From assembly GCA_942493365.1 (NCBI GenBank), contig OW818697.1, positions 1,302,001 to 1,366,000 of the forward strand: a DNA stretch of 64,000 nucleotides, given 5' to 3'. The translations under genes and the position numbers were made by a program. This document shows positions 9,007-18,330 of the stretch, piece after piece (within the stretch, counting starts at the first letter, position 1; every line of letters begins with the position of its first letter). This stretch comes from UBA8949 sp942493365 (GTDB lineage Bacteria > Bacillota > Clostridia > Saccharofermentanales > UBA5734). Below the pieces are notes generated by a model. It saw nothing but the letters and a program-made list of their open reading frames with translations, did not search any database and was not told the origin of the DNA.

Positions 9007-9402
9007 ATGAGAAAATTTTTGATCAAAGTCAATGGCACAGCCTATGAAGTCGAGGTCGAAGAGACCGGCGGCGCCTTCGTCTCTGCCAATCCTGCTCCGC
9101 AGATGATCGCACCCGCACCGGCACCCGCGCCAGTCCAATCGGCACCCAGGCCGGCCCCGGCCGCTGTTGCTCCGGCGGGCAAGTCCGGCAGTGAAATCGT
9201 CAAGGCACCGATGCCCGGCACCATCCTGGCGATATCGGTTACCGTCGGCGACGCCGTCGAAAAAAACCAGGTGCTGTGTGTACTCGAGGCCATGAAAATG
9301 GAAAACGAGATCGTCGCGCCGCGCGCCGGTGTCATCGCCAGCATCAACACCAGCAAGGGCTCGTCGGTCAACGCCGGCGATTCGCTGCTCAGCCTCGAAT
9401 AG
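9007..9402 (+). CDS. Biotin carboxyl carrier protein
   Basis: A 131-residue carrier with a short N-terminal beta segment, an Ala/Pro-rich flexible linker (about residues 32-62), and a C-terminal biotinyl domain with VKAPMPGTILAI and the biotinylation motif EAMKMEN; the lysine of MKM is the acceptor. GAGGAGG precedes ATG 9007. It sits between the two carboxyltransferase subunits, the position of the 1.3S subunit in transcarboxylase or the gamma carrier in decarboxylases. Confidence 0.94.
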   Translation: MRKFLIKVNGTAYEVEVEETGGAFVSANPAPQMIAPAPAPAPVQSAPRPAPAAVAPAGKSGSEIVKAPMPGTILAISVTVGDAVEKNQVLCVLEAMKMENEIVAPRAGVIASINTSKGSSVNAGDSLLSLE

Positions 9403-9431
9403 ATAAATCCTGCCAGGGAGGGAATGCTGAC

Positions 9432-10829
9432 ATGGCACAAGTTAGAATAACCGAAACCATTCTGCGAGATGCTCACCAGTCGCTGGCGGCCACCCGCATG
9501 ACCATCGACGAGATGCTGCCGGCGCTGGAACAGCTTGACAACATCGGCTACAATGCCCTGGAATGCTGGGGCGGCGCGACCTTTGACACGGCCGTGCGCT
9601 TTTTGAATGAAGACCCATGGGATCGCCTGCGCATCATCCGCAAAGCCTGCCCCAAGACCAAGCTGCAGATGCTGCTGCGCGGCCAGAACCTGTTGGGCTA
9701 CAAGCATTACGCCGATGATGTGGTCGACTATTTTGTCAGCCGATCGGTCGCCAACGGCATCGACATCATCCGCATTTTCGACGCTCTCAACGATTTCCGC
9801 AACATCGAGCGTTCGCTCAAAGCCTGCAAGCGCGAGGGGGCACACGCCCAAGGGTGCATCGCCTACACGACCAGCCCCTTTCACTCGATTGATCGTTTTG
9901 TCACCGATGCCAAACAGATTCAGGACATGGGCGCCGACTCGATCTGCATCAAGGACATGGCCGGCCTGCTGCTGCCTTACAGCGCCTTCACCCTGGTCAA
10001 GGCGCTCAAAGAAACCCTGAGCATCCCGGTTGAGCTACACACCCATTACACCAGCGGCGTCGGCTCGATGACCTACCTCAAAGCCATTGAAGCCGGCTGT
10101 GACATCGTTGACACCGCCCTCAGCCCGCTGGCCATGGGAACCTCCCAGCCACCGACCGAACCGCTGGTCGCCACGCTGGCCGGCACAGAATACGACACCG
10201 GCCTCGATCTGGTCAAACTGACCGCCATTTCGGAACATTTCCGCGGCATCCGCGAAAAGTGGCTAGCCAGCGGCCTGCTCGACCCGCAGGTGCTGGGCGT
10301 CGACGTCAACGCTTTGATCTACCAGGTTCCCGGCGGCATGCTGTCCAACCTGGTCTCCCAACTCAAACAGGCCGGCAAGGAGAACCTGCTGGGCGAGGTG
10401 CTGCGCGAGGTGCCGCGCGTCCGCGAAGATTTCGGTTTCCCGCCGCTGGTGACGCCTTCCTCGCAGATCGTCGGCACGCAGGCGGTCATGAACGTTTTGG
10501 CGGGCGAACGCTACAAGATGGTGCCCAAAGAATCCAAGGGTGTTGTCCGCGGCGAGTACGGCAAAACCCCCGCGCCGATCGCGGCCGATATTCTCAAAAA
10601 GATCCTCGGCGATGAGCCGCAGATCACCGGCCGACCAGCCGATCGCCTGGAGCCTGAACTTGACAAAATCAGAGCCCAGGCCGCAGAATATGTAGAGCAG
10701 GAAGAAGACATTCTGACCTATGCCATGTTTCCGCAAGTCGCCGAAAAGTATTTCAAATGGCGGCGAGCCCAGCGGCATTTGGTCGATGACACGGTCGGCA
10801 GCGCGGATGGCGGCTACCAGCCAGCTTAA
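9432..10829 (+). CDS. Pyruvate/oxaloacetate carboxyltransferase (transcarboxylase 5S / OadA-like)
   Basis: A 465-residue TIM-barrel carboxyltransferase acting on pyruvate/oxaloacetate. Signature blocks: ITETILRDAHQSLAATRM, the active-site lysine region SICIKDMAGLL, the metal-ligand pair in ELHTHYTSG, and ALSPLAMGTSQPPTE. It lacks a fused biotinyl domain, as expected when the carrier is separate. ATG 9432 follows AGGGAGGG. No membrane OadB/GcdB subunit is nearby, so a sodium-pumping decarboxylase is less likely than transcarboxylase unless OadB is encoded elsewhere. Confidence 0.9.
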   Translation: MAQVRITETILRDAHQSLAATRMTIDEMLPALEQLDNIGYNALECWGGATFDTAVRFLNEDPWDRLRIIRKACPKTKLQMLLRGQNLLGYKHYADDVVDYFVSRSVANGIDIIRIFDALNDFRNIERSLKACKREGAHAQGCIAYTTSPFHSIDRFVTDAKQIQDMGADSICIKDMAGLLLPYSAFTLVKALKETLSIPVELHTHYTSGVGSMTYLKAIEAGCDIVDTALSPLAMGTSQPPTEPLVATLAGTEYDTGLDLVKLTAISEHFRGIREKWLASGLLDPQVLGVDVNALIYQVPGGMLSNLVSQLKQAGKENLLGEVLREVPRVREDFGFPPLVTPSSQIVGTQAVMNVLAGERYKMVPKESKGVVRGEYGKTPAPIAADILKKILGDEPQITGRPADRLEPELDKIRAQAAEYVEQEEDILTYAMFPQVAEKYFKWRRAQRHLVDDTVGSADGGYQPA

Positions 10830-10850
10830 TCCAAAATGAGGAGTACGGCG

Positions 10851-11732
10851 ATGCAATCTTCACAAACCAGCCTGATCAGCAAAATCGAACGCGAAATGCC
10901 CGCGATGAGCAAAGGCCAGAAGGCCATTGCCTCATTCATCCTGCACAATTACGAAAATGCTGCCTTTATGACCGCCGCCCGCATCGGCGAAGACGCCAAG
11001 GTCAGTGAGTCGACCGTGGTGCGTTTTGCTATGGAGCTGGGTTTTGAAGGTTATCCGCATTTTCAGAAAGCGCTGCAGGAAGAGCTCAAAACCCGCCTGA
11101 CCTCGGTGCAGCGCATGAAGGCTTCGATCAAACTGACCGACAACGATGATATTCTCGGAGCCGTTCTGCTGTCCGATCTGGAAAAACTTAAGCGAACCTA
11201 CGAGAAGATTGACCGGCAGTCCTTCAACCAGGCCGTTGATCTGATCCTCGGCGCCCGCAAAATCTACATCCTCGGCGTGCGCAGCTCAGCGCCTCTGGCG
11301 GCCTTTCTGGGTTTTTATTTCAACCTGATTTTCGACAACATCCGCCTGGTGCACACCACCAGTGTCAGCGAACTCTTTGAGCAGATCCTCGGCGTCAAAA
11401 CCGGCGACGTGGTCATTGGCATCAGCTTCCCGCGCTACTCCAAACGGACGATCAAGGCCATGACCTACTCCCGCAAGACGGGCGCCACCGTCATCGCCAT
11501 CACCGACAAGGCCGGCACGCCGATCTCGGACAACGCCGATGTTTGCCTGCTGGCTCCCAGCGACATGACCTCGTTTGTCGATTCGTTGGTCGCTCCCCTC
11601 AGCGTCATCAATGCCCTGATCGCCGCCATTGGCTACAAAAAGCAAGATGTCGTCGAGGCCACCCTGGAAAAGCTCGAGCGGATTTGGGACGAATATCAGG
11701 TCTATGACAAGGGAGAAATCCCCAATGAGTGA
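10851..11732 (+). CDS. RpiR-family transcriptional regulator
   Basis: A 293-residue regulator with an N-terminal helix-turn-helix (about residues 10-85, including KGQKAIASFIL and DAKVSESTVVRFAMELGFEG) and a C-terminal SIS sugar-phosphate-binding domain (about 120-260, with KIYILGVRSSAPLAAFLGFY). Family members sense phosphosugars. It begins 21 bases after the carboxyltransferase operon, behind AGGAG, and overlaps cmk by 8 bases, so it may be the last operon gene or an independent regulator. Its targets cannot be read from sequence. Confidence 0.92.
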   Translation: MQSSQTSLISKIEREMPAMSKGQKAIASFILHNYENAAFMTAARIGEDAKVSESTVVRFAMELGFEGYPHFQKALQEELKTRLTSVQRMKASIKLTDNDDILGAVLLSDLEKLKRTYEKIDRQSFNQAVDLILGARKIYILGVRSSAPLAAFLGFYFNLIFDNIRLVHTTSVSELFEQILGVKTGDVVIGISFPRYSKRTIKAMTYSRKTGATVIAITDKAGTPISDNADVCLLAPSDMTSFVDSLVAPLSVINALIAAIGYKKQDVVEATLEKLERIWDEYQVYDKGEIPNE

Positions 11733-12417
11733 CCGCCTGACCCTTGCGCTGGACGGGCCGGCCGGCGCCGGCAAAAGCACCATCGCTCGTTTGCTGGCCA
11801 AGCGCCTGGGCATCCTGTATCTGGACACCGGCGCCATGTATCGCGCCGTCGGGCTCAAGGCCTGCCGCGCCGGCATATCGACGCGGGACGAAGCCGCTGT
11901 GGCCGAAATGCTGAAGGACACCAGGCTGGACATCTTGTTTGAGTCCGAAAACCAACGCATCCTGCTCGACGGTGAAGACGTCTCGCAGGCCATCCGCACC
12001 CCCGAAGCCTCGCTCGCCGCCTCGGACGTCAGCGCCCTGCCGGTGGTTCGCCTGCGCCTGGTCGAGCTGCAGCGCGAGATCGCCGCGCACCAGCCGCTGA
12101 TCCTCGATGGCCGCGACATCGGCACCTTCGTGCTGCCCGACGCGCCCTTCAAGTTTTTTCTGACCGCCGATCCCGCCGAGCGAGCCCGCCGCCGCCTGCT
12201 CGATTTGCAGGCCCGCGGCGATCAATCCGCGACGCTCGAACAGGTCCGTGAAGACATGGATTACCGCGACCGCCAAGACTCACAACGCAGCCTGGCCCCG
12301 CTCAAACAGGCCGACGACGCTATTCTGGTCGATACGACCAGCTTGAATATCGATCAAGTCGTTGACACAATTCTGAATGAAATCGAGAAGGTACAGTATG
12401 CGGAACGCGTTCGATAA
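11725..12417 (+). CDS. cmk: Cytidylate kinase
   Basis: Phosphorylates CMP/dCMP using ATP for nucleotide synthesis. The 230-residue protein starts MSDRLTLALDGPAGAGKST, with a P-loop, followed by the substrate motif LYLDTGAMYRA and the catalytic-region motif DGRDIGTFVLPDA. ATG 11725 is preceded by GGGAGAA and overlaps the RpiR gene. The order cmk-plsC-ispH/rpsA is widespread in clostridia. Confidence 0.96.
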   Translation: MSDRLTLALDGPAGAGKSTIARLLAKRLGILYLDTGAMYRAVGLKACRAGISTRDEAAVAEMLKDTRLDILFESENQRILLDGEDVSQAIRTPEASLAASDVSALPVVRLRLVELQREIAAHQPLILDGRDIGTFVLPDAPFKFFLTADPAERARRRLLDLQARGDQSATLEQVREDMDYRDRQDSQRSLAPLKQADDAILVDTTSLNIDQVVDTILNEIEKVQYAERVR

Positions 12418-13057
12418 AAACCTGGCCAACCGCCGTTTCAAGCGCTTTTTCTTTTATCTAAGCAAAGGCTTTGTCCGTCTCTTTTACCGGCTGGAGTATG
12501 TCGGGCTGGAAAACTTCCCCACCGAGGGTCCGGCGATTCTGATCTCCAACCACACCAGCATGGCGGACATGCTGGCCATCCATACCCCGGTCAAGCCCTG
12601 GATTTACTGGGTCGCCAAGAAGGAACTGTTTACCAACAAGTTTCTCCATGGCTTCTATTCGCGCCTCGGCTGCATTCCGGTCGACCGCGACAAGGCCGAT
12701 CTGCTGGCGGCGCGCGGCATCTTCACGGCCATCCGCGACAAAAAAATCATCGGCATGTTCCCCCAGGGAACCCGCGTCAAGCTCGCCGACATTCCCTCGG
12801 CCCCCCTGCGCAGCGGCGCGGTGCATTTTGCCATCAAGACCGGCGCGCCCATCCTGCCGGTGGCCGTTTCCGGCCGCTTCAAAATCGGCGGCAAAGTCCG
12901 CGTTGTCTACGGCGAGATGTTCAAGCTGGACGCCGACCCACACGGCCATTATTCGGCCGAACAACTCAACGACATGATGGCCGACATCATGCGCCGCGTC
13001 TATGCCCTGATCGACTATGACTACCAGCCGGCGAAACCGCCCGTGGAGCCCCAATGA
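12398..13057 (+). CDS. plsC: 1-acyl-sn-glycerol-3-phosphate acyltransferase
   Basis: Membrane-associated acyltransferase making phosphatidic acid. The NHTSMADM block carries the HX4D catalytic pair, and MFPQGTR is the acyl-acceptor-site motif. The 219-residue form starts at ATG 12398 behind GAGAAGG and overlaps cmk by 20 bases. A Phe/Leu-rich stretch near residues 15-30 may anchor the protein. It overlaps ispH-rpsA by 4 bases. Confidence 0.93.
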   Translation: MRNAFDKNLANRRFKRFFFYLSKGFVRLFYRLEYVGLENFPTEGPAILISNHTSMADMLAIHTPVKPWIYWVAKKELFTNKFLHGFYSRLGCIPVDRDKADLLAARGIFTAIRDKKIIGMFPQGTRVKLADIPSAPLRSGAVHFAIKTGAPILPVAVSGRFKIGGKVRVVYGEMFKLDADPHGHYSAEQLNDMMADIMRRVYALIDYDYQPAKPPVEPQ

Positions 13058-15201
13058 AAATCCTCAAGGCCAAGACGTCCGGCTTTTGTTTTGGCGTCAG
13101 CCATGCCGTGGACACGGCTTATAAAATGGCTGCCGACGAGGTCGACGCCGAAGCGCCACCGGTCTACATGCTGGGCGAACTGATTCACAATCACCAAGTC
13201 ATCGACGAACTCAAGCAGCAGGGCCTGCGGCTGGCTGCGGAGGCCGCGGACATCCCGGATGGCGCTCGTGTCCTGATACGCGCGCACGGCGTCCCACCGG
13301 CCATTATCGACGAATTGGCGGCACGTCATTGCATCATCACCGACTGCACCTGCCCCTTTGTCACCAAAATTCACAAAATCGTCCGCGAAGCCTGGCAGCA
13401 GGGCCGCCGCATCATCATCGCCGGATCACCTGGCCATCCTGAAGTCATCGGCATCAACGGTGAATGTGAAGGAACCGCTTTGATCGTGGATTCAGCGGAA
13501 CTGGCCGATAAAACCCGATTTGACGATGTCGAATGGACTTTGGTTGCGCAAACGACATTTTCGTATGCCGAATATGAGAATATAAGCGCTGTTCTAAAGA
13601 AAAAAATTGCAAAGCTCCAGATATTTGATACAATATGTATTACGACTGAAAATAGGCAAAAAGAAGCCCTTGAGATTGCGGCCCAAGCTGATCTGATGTT
13701 TGTCATCGGCAGCCCGGACAGCTCCAACACAAGAAAACTTCTGGATATCTGCTGCAGTCGCTGTACCGAAACGTATCTGGTCGAACATCCCGATCAGGTC
13801 AAATCCCTTCTCGATGGGCGGACATCAGAAGGACTGACTGTAGGGGTGGTCGCGGGCGCTTCGGCTCCAGAACGCATTATCAGGGAGGTTATCCAAACAA
13901 TGACTGAAGATGAGGTTTTTCAAAACCAACAGGAGCAAGTTGATGTTAGCTTTTCAGATTTCATCGACAACATTCCCCATCTAAAAAGAGGGGCGACAGT
14001 ACGTGGTGCCATCATCCGCTATGACAACGAAACCGTGTATGTCGATGTCCATGACAAATCTGAGGGAAGGATTCCTCGCCACGAGTTTGAAGGTGATCCG
14101 GATTTTGATCTGGATGAAGCCATAAAAGCGCATACCGAAATTGACGTTTATGTTCGCAACATCCGCAATTCAGACCTCGGCAAGGAAATCGTCCTGTCCA
14201 AGGCCCGTGTGGATTTCGGCAAATACAAAGGCCTGATCGAAGACGCCTTCGCGCAGAAAACACCGATCGCCGTCAAGGTCGTCAACGTGGTCAAGGACGG
14301 TGTCATCGCCACCTACGGCGGCGTCGACATCTACATCCACCGCACCCAGCTCGAAATGGGCATGGTCAACGACCTCGAGCCCTACAAAAACAGAACCCTC
14401 GACATTCTCGTCACCCAGTATGACCCGGACAAAAAACGCCTTCGCGTTTCCGGTTCACGCCGCGCCCTCTTGGCCACCGAACGCAAAGGCAAGGCTGACG
14501 AGCTGTGGGGCACCATCGCCGCCGGTAAAGAATACGACGGCATCGTGCGCAGCCTGACCGACTTCGGCGCCTTCGTCGACATCGGCGGCGTGGATGGTCT
14601 GGTCCATGTTTCCGAGCTGTCGTGGAACCGCATCCGCCATCCTTCGGAAGTGGTCAGCGTCGGCGATCAGATTCACGTCTTCGTCAAGGACTTTGACCCC
14701 GAGAAAAAGCGCATTTCGCTGGGCTACAAGAAAATTGCCGACGATCCCTACCACGACGTCGAGAGCCGTTTCCCGGTTGGCTCGATTGTCCACGGCACCG
14801 TCGTCCGCATGTTCCCCTTCGGCGCCTTCATCGAGATTGCCCCCGGCGTTGACGCCCTCTGCCACATCTCGCAGATCGCCAATGTCCGCCTGACCAAGCC
14901 CAACGACGTCCTCACCGAAGGCATGGAAGTTGACGCCCGCGTGCTGGAAGTCAGCAACGACGCCCGCCGCGTCAGCATCAGCATCAAGGAAGTCGAGCCG
15001 ATCAACCCGCCCGACTACGAGCCCTACCACCAGGGTGAGCAAGCTGCCCCCGCTGAAGAAGCCGCAGCCGCCGAAGAAATAGCCGAAGTCAAAAAACCCG
15101 CCAAAGCCAAGAAAGCCAAAACCGAAGAGCCGGCCGCCGAAGCTGAAGTGGTCGCTGAGATTGAAGCTGTCGCTGAAGAGCCGGCCAAAACCGAAGAATA
15201 A
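13054..15201 (+). CDS. ispH: Bifunctional HMBPP reductase (IspH) / ribosomal protein S1
   Basis: A 715-residue fusion. Residues 1-285 are IspH, the last MEP-pathway enzyme, with iron-sulfur cysteines in SGFCFGV (Cys12), DCTCPFV (Cys100) and DTICITTENRQ, plus GSPDSSNT. From about residue 305, four S1 RNA-binding domains follow, ending in an Ala/Glu/Lys-rich tail of about 60 residues. The fusion is known in clostridia. Bases about 13470-14160 are noticeably AT-richer than either side, though the frame is intact across the change. A stem-loop terminator follows. Confidence 0.95.
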   Translation: MKILKAKTSGFCFGVSHAVDTAYKMAADEVDAEAPPVYMLGELIHNHQVIDELKQQGLRLAAEAADIPDGARVLIRAHGVPPAIIDELAARHCIITDCTCPFVTKIHKIVREAWQQGRRIIIAGSPGHPEVIGINGECEGTALIVDSAELADKTRFDDVEWTLVAQTTFSYAEYENISAVLKKKIAKLQIFDTICITTENRQKEALEIAAQADLMFVIGSPDSSNTRKLLDICCSRCTETYLVEHPDQVKSLLDGRTSEGLTVGVVAGASAPERIIREVIQTMTEDEVFQNQQEQVDVSFSDFIDNIPHLKRGATVRGAIIRYDNETVYVDVHDKSEGRIPRHEFEGDPDFDLDEAIKAHTEIDVYVRNIRNSDLGKEIVLSKARVDFGKYKGLIEDAFAQKTPIAVKVVNVVKDGVIATYGGVDIYIHRTQLEMGMVNDLEPYKNRTLDILVTQYDPDKKRLRVSGSRRALLATERKGKADELWGTIAAGKEYDGIVRSLTDFGAFVDIGGVDGLVHVSELSWNRIRHPSEVVSVGDQIHVFVKDFDPEKKRISLGYKKIADDPYHDVESRFPVGSIVHGTVVRMFPFGAFIEIAPGVDALCHISQIANVRLTKPNDVLTEGMEVDARVLEVSNDARRVSISIKEVEPINPPDYEPYHQGEQAAPAEEAAAAEEIAEVKKPAKAKKAKTEEPAAEAEVVAEIEAVAEEPAKTEE

Positions 15202-15225
15202 GCTGAATCGATTTAAACACGAGAG

Positions 15226-15256
15226 GACTGTCACAGCAATGTGGCAGTCTTTTTTT
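15226..15256 (+). terminator. Rho-independent terminator after ispH-rpsA
   Basis: GACTGTCAC and GTGGCAGTC form a 9-bp stem with one G-T pair around a 6-base loop, followed by seven T. Confidence 0.88.
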
Positions 15257-15303
15257 GTGGTAAAAAAATTGATTAAATTATACATGTTTGATAATATTAG
15301 TAA

Positions 15304-17217
15304 AATCATTTAAATTTAATTATTAACAACCTTGATACCAAGTACTTTGACAATTTATCTGACATTTCATTAACCGCCGGCAATGTCAACTGGAGCCAGT
15401 ACAGCTTTGTCAGCGCCAGCAGCCTCAGCTCGTTCAAGGAAAACATTCAGGGCGCGACCTGCGAGACGACCTTCAGCTATGACGACGATTCCCGACCGGT
15501 CTCGACCGGCTTCGGCACCTTCAGCTCAAATACTACTTACGACAGCACCGGCCTCAGTCGCGCGGTAGCCTCGACCATCCGCAACGGCACGACTGACCTC
15601 TACCAGACCCAGCTCGTCTACGCCCCCGGCGACGGTACCAACTCGACCAATTCCTACCGCGTGCAGCAGGTGATCAACGACTACGGCGATGCCAACGCGG
15701 AGACCCTGACCTACGCTTACGACGACCGCGGCTACATCACCCAAGTGGCCAAGGACGCCAGCAATTACTCGGATTATCGCTATGATGGCTTTGGCCAGCT
15801 AATCCGCGAGAATTACAGTTGGGGCGGCACCAGCTACACCATGGTTTACAATTATGATGTCGGCGGCAATATCACCAGTAAGGTTCGCTACGACTTTGTC
15901 GCCGGCGACGGTGACCTGGGCGATCCAGTCGACACCATCGATTACGGTTACACCGACACCGTCTGGAAGGACAAGCTGACCAGCTTCGACGGCGCTGCCA
16001 TCACCTACGACGAGATCGGCAACCCCCTGACCGACGGCACCTGGACCTACACCTGGGCGCAGGGCCGCAAGCTCCAGCAGATCACCAACGGCACGACGAC
16101 CGCCAGCTACAAATACAACGACGCCGGCATTCGCACCGAAAAGACCATCAATGGCGTCACCACAACCTACAATGTGGTCGGCGGCCAGGTCACGTGGGAG
16201 AAGACCGGCACCGACGCCGCGATCTACTATTCCTACGATGCCAGCGGCAAGCTGTGGGCGATCCAGTACGGCGGCAGCACCTATTTCTACATCCGCAACG
16301 GCCAGGGCGACATCACCCGCCTGATCGACAGCGCCGGCGACGCGGTGGTCGAATACGCCTACGACGCCTGGGGCCAGTTGCTGAGCACGACCGGCAGCCT
16401 GGCCGCCACGCTGGGCGCGGACAACCCCTACCGCTACCGCGGATATCGGTTTGACGGCGAAACGGGGCTGTACTATCTGCAGAGCAGGTACTATAATCCC
16501 AATTGGGGGAGGTTTGTTAATGCTGATGGGATCATAAATGGTTTTGGCTCAGCGCAAGGTAAAAATCTATTTGAATATTGTCTCAATAATCCAGTTAATA
16601 TGCTTGATCTAAATGGTTTTGACCCACTCTGGGACGCAGTCGGTTTATTCTTCCTTGGTGCCGCAGTTGTTGCAATTGGTGTCGTCGCTGTTGTTGCAGC
16701 AGCGCCAGTATTTGTTGTAGCAGCGACAGCGGGTTTTGTTGCAACAGCAGTTGTTTATGGAGGAGCTGTTGCTTGTGGATTAGTTGCTACAACTTGTGGC
16801 GTAAACATAATGACTGAAGCTGTTACAGGACGAAATCCATTAAAAGAGGAAATTGGAGAAAGAAATTTTAACGATTTAACTATGATAGCAACAATGGGTT
16901 CGGCTATGGTCATTGCTGAAGTGTTAGCTAATAAAACACCAAATTACAGTTTTTCTACAGCGAAAATTCAACCATCAAATATAATCGAAAAACTTGCTCT
17001 TGAGGAAGTCCGACAAAATCCATATGGATTTAATTGGAGAAGCATGCCAAATGTTGTTCTGAATGACGTAAGATGGCAAGCGGGTCTTGGTTGGCAGAAA
17101 TTTCAAATAGAACAAGTTGTAAGTTATGGAAGAATATATATCCATTTTAACTTCAATGATATTACAGGACGATTTTCTGATTTTAAAATTGTATTTATTA
17201 AGATGAATGGAGGTTGA
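15304..17217 (+). pseudogene. RHS/YD-repeat polymorphic toxin, N-terminally truncated
   Basis: The frame is open from a stop at 15301 to 17217 (637 residues) but has no credible start, and YD-like repeats run from its first residues, so the large N-terminal part of an RHS protein is missing. Repeats such as LTYAYDDRGYITQVA and YRYDGFGQLIREN lead to the core-ending block GLYYLQSRYYNPNWGRFVNAD and NNPVNMLDLNG, after which RHS proteins carry a variable toxin. Here that tail is an Ala/Val-rich hydrophobic stretch followed by about 100 residues with DVRWQAGLGWQKF and IHFNFNDITGRFSDFK, family not identified. GC falls sharply after about 16500, the usual sign of a swapped C-terminal cassette. Confidence 0.8.
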
Positions 17218-17223
17218 AAAGTT

Positions 17224-17712
17224 ATGAAGGTTATTTGCCGAAACATATTGACAGCTCAAGATTATCGATTGATATTCTTATATGATGATAATCATTCTTC
17301 ATCCAGGGGCGATGATCCGACCTACTTAGGCATCAATGAATATTATTGTCATACCTCACAAGGTGGCGAGTGGGCTGAAGTGGTTTCTGATGCTGGTGGA
17401 GCATTTGATCTTAAAGAAAATCAAGAGCTTGAAGTTCATGGCATCATGTTCTTTGAGGGGGAAGTCAGATTTTTAGTTATAAACTCAATAAATAGTATTG
17501 GTTGTTTTCCGCAACACATTTTTGATATTATTGATAATAGACTACCAATCACATGGCGATATGGTTCGTTTTCTTCAGACGGTGCAAAAGGCAATTTGTT
17601 AAGTTACAAAAGATTGGCTGAAGACTATGATCACTTAATCGGCTTGCTGAACGGAAACGAAGATGACAGAAAAATATTCGAGAATGAAACCAGTATATAT
17701 GATTACTTGTAA
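17224..17712 (+). CDS. Small protein of unknown function, candidate immunity protein to the RHS toxin tail
   Basis: A 162-residue acidic, soluble-looking protein with no motif I recognise. Its start lies 6 bases after the RHS stop, with GGAGG at 17210-17214 inside the RHS 3' end as ribosome-binding site, so translation is probably coupled. Position immediately behind a polymorphic toxin, AT-rich composition and small size are the usual features of a cognate immunity gene; this role is inferred from context only. Confidence 0.65.
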   Translation: MKVICRNILTAQDYRLIFLYDDNHSSSRGDDPTYLGINEYYCHTSQGGEWAEVVSDAGGAFDLKENQELEVHGIMFFEGEVRFLVINSINSIGCFPQHIFDIIDNRLPITWRYGSFSSDGAKGNLLSYKRLAEDYDHLIGLLNGNEDDRKIFENETSIYDYL

Positions 17713-17791
17713 AAAATGATTTAAAATTGGCCTACGACGAAATCGAAAACGGAAATTATTGAATAATTTAAGAATGTTGAGACGTTGATCG

Positions 17792-18271
17792 ATGAATGGC
17801 AGATTTTTTATGATGAGCATGAGATTTAACAAGCAAACGCCGAGTGATTTCGGACTAGTTCCAACTGAAGATAGCAATTTGTGTATTTTACAGAGTGACA
17901 ATTCGGCTTGGAGAAGTCGTAATTTGTTCGATATGGGATGGGGCAAGGAGAATGGGTATTATCGTATACCATTGCCTGGGTTTGACGACCTCGTCGAGAT
18001 AATCATGACTGCAGTACATTGGGAAGATGAATATGGCGCAGCGGCGGTTCTGCTTGATGATTATGGCGATCAATTGTTGATCAAGTGCCAAGAAATTCTT
18101 TCAGATAATAATTGCGCTATGAGGCATCGCAAGTTTTTCAAAATACTGGCGTTGGAAAAAGTATTGAACAGATCATCTGTTGTTGGGAAAAAAGTGACAC
18201 AAATTCAGAATGATTATGAGCAATGGAAAGCTGTTTCTCAAAGGGTTAAGACGATTGAAAGAGATATATAA
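17792..18271 (+). CDS. Small protein of unknown function, second candidate immunity gene
   Basis: A 159-residue protein without a recognised family. The start is uncertain: ATG 17792 has a weak ribosome-binding site and several in-frame ATGs follow within 30 bases. AT-rich, Trp- and Asp-containing, probably cytoplasmic. It belongs to a row of three unrelated small ORFs behind the RHS fragment, a layout common where orphan immunity genes accumulate. Confidence 0.55.
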   Translation: MNGRFFMMSMRFNKQTPSDFGLVPTEDSNLCILQSDNSAWRSRNLFDMGWGKENGYYRIPLPGFDDLVEIIMTAVHWEDEYGAAAVLLDDYGDQLLIKCQEILSDNNCAMRHRKFFKILALEKVLNRSSVVGKKVTQIQNDYEQWKAVSQRVKTIERDI

Positions 18272-18330
18272 TTGGTAACAAAGAATAATAGCAAGAAATC
18301 GGTGGATTAATTCATCCTTATGGAGATGAT

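Noticed and set aside
7521..10829. Sodium-pumping oxaloacetate decarboxylase operon
   Set aside because: No OadB/OadG-like membrane subunit is present; kept only as an alternative.
15304..15660. Intact RHS gene starting at GTG 15661
   Set aside because: RHS-type sequence continues in frame upstream of that codon to 15304, so it is an internal codon of a truncated gene.
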